Below are positions 56,201 through 64,000 of a stretch of DNA of 64,000 bases, piece after piece (position 1 is the stretch's first letter; each line of letters starts with the position of its first letter). Under the pieces are notes generated by a model. It did no database searches. It was not told the DNA's origin and saw only the letters and a program-made list of their open reading frames with translations. The stretch is from NCBI RefSeq assembly GCF_051014685.1, contig NW_027478713.1, forward strand, positions 598,158 to 662,157, given 5' to 3'. This DNA comes from Ptiloglossa arizonensis (Eukaryota; Arthropoda; Insecta; Hymenoptera; Colletidae). A program made the position numbers and the translations under genes.

Positions 56201-57449
56201 ACGTTATACGTTATACGTTATACGTTATACGTTATACGTTATACGTTATACGTTATACGTTATACGTTATACGTTATACGTTATACGTTATACGTTATAC
56301 GTTATACGTTATACGTTATACGTTATACGTTATACGTTATACGTTATACGTTATACGTTATACGTTATACGTTATACGTTATGCGTTATACGTTATACGT
56401 TATACGTTATACGTTATACGTTATACGTTATACGTTATGCGTTATGCGTTATACGTTATACGTTATACGTTATACGTTATACGTTATACGTTATACGTTA
56501 TACGTTATACGTTATACGTTATACGTTATACGTTATACGTTGTACGTTATACGTTATACGTTATACGTTATTCGTTATACGTTATACGTTATACATTACA
56601 TGTTATACGTTATACGTTAAACGTTATACGTTATACGTTATACGTTATACGTTATACGTTATACGTTATACGTTATACGTTATACGTTATACGTTATACG
56701 TCATACGTTATACGTTATACGTCCTACGATATTCGTTATACGTTATACGTTATTAGTGATACGTTATACGTTATACGTTATACGTTATACGTTATACGTT
56801 ATACGTTATACGTTATACGTTATACGTTATACGTTATACGTTATACGTTATACGTTATACGTTATACGTTATACGTTATACGTTATACGTTATACGTTAT
56901 ACGTTATTCGTTATACGTTATACGTTATACGTTATACGTTATACGTTATACGTTATACGTTATACGTTATACGTTATACGTTATACGTTATACGTTATAC
57001 GTTATACGTTATACGTTATACGTTATACGTTATACGTTATACGTTATACGTTTTACGTTATACGTTATACGTTATACGTTATACGTTATACGTTATACGT
57101 TATACGTTATACGTTATACGTTATACGTTATACGTTATACGTTATACGTTATACGTTATACGTTATACGTTATACGTTATACGTTATGCGTTATGCGTTA
57201 TACGTTATACGTTATACGTTATACGTTATACGTTATACGTTATACGTTATACGTTATACGTTATACGTTATACGTTATACGTTGTACGTTATACGTTATA
57301 CGTTATACGTTATTCGTTATACGTTATACGTTATACATTACATGTTATACGTTATACGTTATACGTTATACGTTATACGTTATACGTTATACGTTATACG
57401 TTATACGTTATACGTTATACGTTATACGTTATACCTTGTACGTTATACG
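53299..57449. repeat. Repeats of about 1.81-1.95 kb marked by A3T and A5G-T4C units
   Basis: ttttacg marks copies at 53299, 55105 and 57051 (spacing 1,806 and 1,946 bp) and again at 60362. An A5G then T4C pair marks 54083, 55903, 59914 and 61293. tcctacg cassettes are at 53999, 54888, 55819 and 56722. A perfect run of 48 consensus units lies at 56043-56378. Confidence 0.85.
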
Positions 57450-59290
57450 TTATAAGTTATTCGTTAGACGTTATACGTTATACATTAAATGTTATACGTT
57501 ATACGTTATACGTTATACGTTATACGTTATACGTTATACGTTATTCTTTATACGTTCTTCGTTACACGTTATACGTCATACGTTATACGTTATACGTTTT
57601 ACGTTATTCGTTATACGTTATAAGTTATACGCTATACGTTATACGTTATACGTTATACGTTATACGTTATACGTTATACGTTATACGTTATACGTTATAC
57701 GTTATGCGTTATATGTTATACGTTATACGTTATACGTTATACGTTATACGTTATACGTTATACGTTATACGTTATACGTTATACGTTATACGTTATACGT
57801 TATACGTTATACGTTATACGTTGTACGTTATACGTTGTACGTTATACGTAATTCGTTATACGTTATACGTTATACATTACATGTTATACGTTATACGTTA
57901 TACGTTATACGTTATACGTTATACGTTATACGTTATACGTTATACCTTGTACGTTATACGTTATACGTTATACGTTATTCGTTATACGTTATACGTTATA
58001 CATTACATGTTATACGTTATACGTTATACGTTATACGTTATACGTTATACGTTATACGTTATACGTTATTAGTTATACGTTATACGTTATACATTACATG
58101 TTATACGTTATACGTTATACGTTATACGTTATACGTTATACGTTATACGTTATACGTTATTAGTTATACGTTATACGTTATACGTTATACGTTATACGTC
58201 ATAGGTTATACGTTATACGTTATACGTTATACGTTATACGTTATACGTTATACGTTATACGTTATACGTTATACGTTATACGTTATACGTTATACGTTAT
58301 ACGTTATACATTACATGTTATACGTTATACGTTATACGTTATACGTTATACGTTATACGTTATACGTTATACGTTATTAGTTATACGTTATACGTTATAC
58401 GTTATACGTCATAGGTTATACGTTATACGTTATACGTTATACGTTATGCGTTATACGTTATACGTTATGCGTTATACGTTATGCGTTATACGTTATACGT
58501 TATACGTTATACGTTATACGTTATACGTTATACGTTATACGTTATACGTTATACGTTATACGTTATACGTTATACGTTATACGTTATACGTTATACCTTG
58601 TACGTTATACGTTATACGTTATACGTTATTCGTTATACGTTATACGTTATACATTACATGTTATACGTTATACGTTATACGTCATAGGTTATACGTTATA
58701 CGTTATACGTTATACGTTATGCGTTATACGTTATACGTTATGCGTTATACGTTATACGTTAAACGTTATACGTGATACGTTATACGTTATACGTTATACG
58801 TTATACGTTATACGTTATACGTTATACGTTATACGTTATACGTTATACGTTATACGTTATACGTTATACGTTATACGTTATACGTTATACGTTATACGTT
58901 ATACGTTATACGTTATACGTTATACGTTTTACGTTATACGTTATACGTTATACGTTATACGTTATACGTGATACGTTATACGTTATACGTTATACGTTAT
59001 ACGTTATACGTTATACGTTATACGTTATACGTTATACGTTATACGTTATACGTTATACGTTATGCGTTATACGTTATACGTTATACGTTATACGTTATAC
59101 GTTATACGTTATACGTTATACGTTATACATTATACGTTATACGTTATACGTTATACATTACATGTTATGCGTTATACGTTATACGTTATACGTTATACGT
59201 TATACGTTATACGTTATACGTTATACGTTATACGTTATACGTTATACGTTATACGTTATACGTTATACGTTATACGTAATACGTTGTACG
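57450..59290. repeat. 4,291-bp-offset duplication, left copy
   Basis: From C6A (57450), A5T and ttagacg through ttattct and ttcttcg (57541 on), the A5G clusters and T4A unit (58759) to a T2A unit near 59277. Every marker recurs exactly 4,291 bp (613 units) downstream. One difference noted: ttaaatg near 57483 against ttacatg in the right copy. Confidence 0.9.
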
Positions 59291-61740
59291 TTATACGTTA
59301 TACGTTATACGTTGTACGTTATACGTTATACGTTATACGTTATTCGTTATACGTTATACGTTATACATTACATGTTATACGTTATACGTTATACGTTATA
59401 CGTTATACGTTATACGTTATACGTTATACGTTATACGTTATACGTTATACGTTATACCTTGTACGTTATACGTTATACGTTATACGTTATTCGTTATACG
59501 TTATACGTTATTAGTTATACGTTATACGTTATACGTTATACGTTATACGTTATACGTTATACATTATACGTTATACGTTATACGTTATACATTACATGTT
59601 ATGCGTTATACGTTATACGTTATACGTTATACGTTATACGTTATACGTTATACGTTATACGTTATACGTTATACGTTATACGTTATACGTTATACGTTAT
59701 ACGTTATACGTTATACGTTATTAGTTATACGTTATACGTTATACGTTATACGTCATAGGTTATACGTTATACGTTATACGTTATACGTCATACGTTATAC
59801 GTTATACGTCATACGTTATACGTTATACGTCCTACGATATTCGTTATACGTTATACGTTATTAGTTATACGTTATACGTTATACGTTATACGTCATAGGT
59901 TATACGTTATACGTTATGCGTTACACGTTATACGTTATACGTTATACGTTATACGTTATACGTTATACGATATACGTTATACGTTATACGTTATACGTTA
60001 TACGTTATACGTTATACGTTATACGATATTCGTTATACGTTATACGTTATTAGTGATACGTTATACGTTATACGTTATACGTTATACGTTATACGTTATA
60101 CGTTATACGTTATACGTTATACGTTATACGTTATACGTTATACGTTATACGTTATACGTTATACGTTATACGTTATACGTTATACGTTATACGTTATACG
60201 TTATACGTTATACGTTATACGTTATACGTTATACGTTATACGTTATACGTTATACGTTATACGTTATACGTTATACGTTATACGTTATACGTTATACGTT
60301 ATACGTTATACGTTATACGTTATACGTTATACGTTATACGTTATACGTTATACGTTATACGTTTTACGTTATACGTTATACGTTATACGTTATACGTTAT
60401 ACGTTATACGTTATACGTTATACGTTATACGTTATACGTTATACGTTATACGTTATACGTTATACGTTATACGTTATACGTTATACGTTATGCGTTATAC
60501 GTTATACGTTATACGTTATACGTTATGCGTTATACGTTATACGTTATACGTTATACGTTATACGTTATACGTTATACGTTATACGTTACACGTTATACGT
60601 TATACGTTATACGTTATACGTTGTACGTTATACGTTATACGTTATACGTTATTCGTTATACGTTATACGTTACACATTACATGTTATACGTTATACGTTA
60701 TACGTTATACGTTATACGTTATACGTTATACGTTATACGTTATACGTTATACGTTATACGTTATACGTTATACGTTATACGTTATACGTTATACCTTGTA
60801 CGTTATACGTTATACGTTATACGTTATTCGTTATACGTTATACGTTATTAGTTATACGTTATACGTTATACGTTATACGTCATAGGTTATACGTTATACG
60901 TTATACGTTATACGTTATACGTTATACGTTATACGTTATACGTTATACGTTATACGTTATACATTACGTGTTATACGTTATACGTTATACGTTATACGTT
61001 ATACGTTATACGTTATACGTTATACGTTATACATTACGTGTTATACGTTATACGTTATACGTTATACGTTATACGTTATACGTTATACGTTATACGTTAT
61101 TAGTTATACGTTATACGTTATACGTTATACGTCATAGGTTATACGTTATACGTTATACGTTATACGTCATACGTTATACGTTATACGTCATACGTTATAC
61201 GTTATACGTCCTACGATATTCGTTATACGTTATACGTTATTAGTTATACGTTATACGTTATACGTTATACGTCATAGGTTATACGTTATACGTTATGCGT
61301 TACACGTTATACGTTATACGTTATACGTTATACGTTATACGTTATACGATATACGTTATACGTTATACGTTATACGTTATACGTTATACGTTATACGTTA
61401 TACGTTATACGTTATACGTTATACGTTATACGTTATACATTATACGTTATACGTTATACGTTATACGTTATACGTTATACGTTATACGTTATACGTTATA
61501 CGTTATACGTTATACGTTATACGTTATACGTTATACGTTATACGTTATACGTTATACGTTATACGTTATACGTTATACGTTATACGTTATACGTTATACG
61601 TTATACGTTGTACGTTATTCGTTGTACGTTATGCGTTGTACGTTATAGGTTATACGTTATACGTTATACGTTATACGTTATACGTTATACGTTATACGTT
61701 GTACGTTATACGTTATACGTTGTACGTTATACGTTATACG
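59291..61740. repeat. Satellite between the 4,291-bp copies
   Basis: Contains the A5G then T4C pair at 59914 and 61293, tcctacg cassettes at 59830 and 61209 (1,379 bp apart), a 43-unit perfect run at 60061-60361, and two ttacgtg units near 60964 and 61033 in place of ttacatg. A cluster of A3G units lies near 61608-61730. Confidence 0.85.
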
Positions 61741-63580
61741 TTATAAGTTATTCGTTAGACGTTATACGTTATACATTACATGTTATACGTTATACGTTAT
61801 ACGTTATACGTTATACGTTATACGTTATACGTTATTCTTTATACGTTCTTCGTTACACGTTATACGTCATACGTTATACGTTATACGTTTTACGTTATTC
61901 GTTATACGTTATAAGTTATACGCTATACGTTATACGTTATACGTTATACGTTATACGTTATACGTTATACGTTATACGTTATACGTTATGCGTTATATGT
62001 TATACGTTATACGTTATACGTTATACGTTATACGTTATACGTTATACGTTATACGTTATACGTTATACGTTATACGTTATACGTTATACGTTATACGTTA
62101 TACGTTGTACGTTATACGTTATACGTTATACGTTATTCGTTATACGTTATACGTTATACATTACATGTTATACGTTATACGTTATACGTTATACGTTATA
62201 CGTTATACGTTATACGTTATACGTTATACCTTGTACGTTATACGTTATACGTTATACGTTATTCGTTATACGTTATACGTTATACATTACATGTTATACG
62301 TTATACGTTATACGTTATACGTTATACGTTATACGTTATACGTTATACGTTATACGTTATTAGTTATACGTTATACGTTATACATTACATGTTATACGTT
62401 ATACGTTATACGTTATACGTTATACGTTATACGTTATACGTTATACGTTATTAGTTATACGTTATACGTTATACGTTATACGTTATACGTCATAGGTTAT
62501 ACGTTATACGTTATACGTTATACGTTATACGTTATACGTTATACGTTATACGTTATACGTTATACGTTATACGTTATACGTTATACGTTATACGTTATAC
62601 ATTACATGTTATGCGTTATACGTTATACGTTATACGTTATACGTTATACGTTATACGTTATACGTTATTAGTTATACGTTATACGTTATACGTTATACGT
62701 CATAGGTTATACGTTATACGTTATACGTTATACGTTATGCGTTATACGTTATACGTTATGCGTTATACGTTATGCGTTATACGTTATACGTTATACGTTA
62801 TACGTTATACGTTATACGTTATACGTTATACGTTATACGTTATACGTTATACGTTATACGTTATACGTTATACGTTATACGTTATACCTTGTACGTTATA
62901 CGTTATACGTTATACTTTATTCGTTATACGTTATACGTTATACATTACATGTTATACGTTATACGTTATACGTCATAGGTTATACGTTATACGTTATACG
63001 TTATACGTTATGCGTTATACGTTATACGTTATGCGTTATACGTTATACGTTAAACGTTATACGTGATACGTTATACGTTATACGTTATACGTTATACGTT
63101 ATACGTTATACGTTATACGTTATACGTTATACGTTATACGTTATACGTTATACGTTATACGTTATACGTTATACGTTATACGTTATACGTTATACGTTAT
63201 ACGTTATACGTTTTACGTTATACGTTATACGTTATACGTTATACGTTATACGTGATACGTTATACGTTATACGTTATACGTTATACGTTATACGTTATAC
63301 GTTATACGTTATACGTTATACGTTATACGTTATACGTTATGCGTTATACGTTATACGTTATACGTTATACGTTATACGTTATACGTTATACGTTATACGT
63401 TATACATTATACGTTATACGTTATACATTACATGTTATGCGTTATACGTTATACGTTATACGTTATACGTTATACGTTATACGTTATACGTTATACGTTA
63501 TACGTTATACGTTATACGTTATACGTTATACGTTATACGTTATACGTAATACGTTGTACGTTATACGTTATAAGTTGTAC
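61741..63580. repeat. 4,291-bp-offset duplication, right copy
   Basis: Same marker order as 57450-59290, with C6A at 61741, ttattct at 61832 and the T4A unit at 63050. The constant offset over about 1.8 kb means almost no gain or loss of heptamers since the event, so it is likely recent. Confidence 0.9.
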
Positions 63581-64000
63581 GTTATACGATATACGTTATG
63601 CGTTATTCTTTATACGTTCTTCGTTACACGTTATACGTCATACGTTATACGTTATACGTTTTACGTTATTCGTTATACGTTATAAGTTATACGCTATACG
63701 TTATACGTTATACGTTATACGTTATACGTTATACGTTATACGTTATACGTTATACGTTATACGTTATACGTTACACGTTATACGTTATACGTTATACGTT
63801 ATACGTTATACGTTATACGTTATACGTTAAACGTTGTACGTTATACGTTATACGTTATACGTTATACGTTATACGTTATACATTACACGTTATACGTTAT
63901 ACGTTATACGTTATACGTTATACGTTATACGTTATACGTTATACGTTATACGTTATACCTTGTACGTTATACGTTATACGTTATACGTTATTCGTTATAC
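63581..64000. repeat. Satellite at right edge of window
   Basis: A module-B cassette with an A5G unit (to about 63625), then T2C, A3T, C6A and ctatacg units as at 57.6 and 61.9 kb, then consensus, T4A and G7C units. The array runs on past the end of the window. Confidence 0.88.

Larger units (their letters stand above)
1..64000. repeat. Heptanucleotide satellite array (TTATACG)n filling the window
   Basis: Every part of the window can be cut into 7-bp units matching TTATACG or a variant with usually one or two substitutions. The orientation never changes: I find no stretch of CGTATAA units on the + strand and no interrupting unique DNA. Nearly every possible single substitution of the heptamer occurs; the frequent ones are A5G, A3G, T4C, A5T, C6A, T2C, C6G and G7A. 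The register (unit start modulo 7) is 2 from base 2 to about 17.6 kb, 0 to about 34.7 kb, then changes at a few named sites and is 1 from about 39.5 kb to the end. Arrays like this are known in eukaryotic heterochromatin (for example the 7-bp satellites of the Drosophila virilis group), but this motif is not one I recognise. Species and chromosomal position cannot be told from the sequence. Confidence 0.98.

Noticed and set aside
1..64000. CRISPR array
   Set aside because: The repeat unit is 7 bp with no spacers, and the dimer blocks simply alternate two near-identical units.
1..64000. Telomere repeat
   Set aside because: TTATACG lacks the G-run typical of telomere repeats such as TTAGGG or TTTAGGG, and carries segmental higher-order repeats. 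A subtelomeric location is still possible.
1..64000. TATA-box promoters
   Set aside because: TTATA occurs in nearly every unit, so single matches have no meaning; no gene follows any of them.
1..64000. tRNA, rRNA or other structured RNA genes
   Set aside because: No departure from the heptamer long enough to hold one; the most diverged segments are only about 50 bp and still in 7-bp register.

Overview
The whole 64 kb is one simple-sequence satellite: roughly 9,140 head-to-tail copies of the heptamer TTATACG (other strand CGTATAA; alphabetical motif class AACGTAT), all in one orientation. I see no protein gene, RNA gene, transposon, CRISPR array or unique sequence. A pure satellite array this long points to a eukaryotic chromosome (pericentromeric, centromeric, subtelomeric, sex- or B-chromosome heterochromatin). 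The sequence alone does not say which species, and I do not recognise this heptamer as a named family. Both array ends lie outside the window. Notation: consensus T1 T2 A3 T4 A5 C6 G7; A5G means position 5 changed from A to G. The consensus is 28.6% G+C with one CpG and one ACGT per unit. || Layout. 1-4 kb: variant-rich old-looking array. 4-6.3 kb: four copies of a 91-bp marker module. 6.3-14.6 kb: nested duplication with 1,330/1,337-bp units (four) flanking 1,435-bp units (two), all inside a repeat of about 5.03 kb. 14.6-20.8 kb: mixed variants with four copies of a 196-203 bp compound module. 20.8-22.8 kb: higher-order repeat of 315 and 630 bp. 22.8-30.6 kb: further modules, two more compound modules and a 60-copy perfect run. 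30.6-40.0 kb: the most homogeneous part, with perfect runs of 78 and 112 copies, two blocks of a 14-bp dimer, and a 3.18-kb duplication that copied four register breaks. 40-50.5 kb: a 2.44-2.47 kb duplication, then a 1.02-kb tandem pair. 50.5-64 kb: 1.39-kb, 1.81-kb and 4,291-bp duplications. || Organisation and evolution. Variants are not scattered at random: fixed strings of variant heptamers recur as cassettes, so the array grew by duplication of segments from about 0.2 to 5 kb as well as by local heptamer expansion. The heptamer register is kept almost perfectly: at markers checked from end to end it changes only at nine places, eight of which are four events copied twice. The many open frames on the + strand are arithmetic by-products of a 7-bp repeat whose three frames all read the same stop-free heptapeptide; I annotate none as a gene. 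The best candidate for something undescribed is the satellite family itself and its higher-order architecture, not a gene system.
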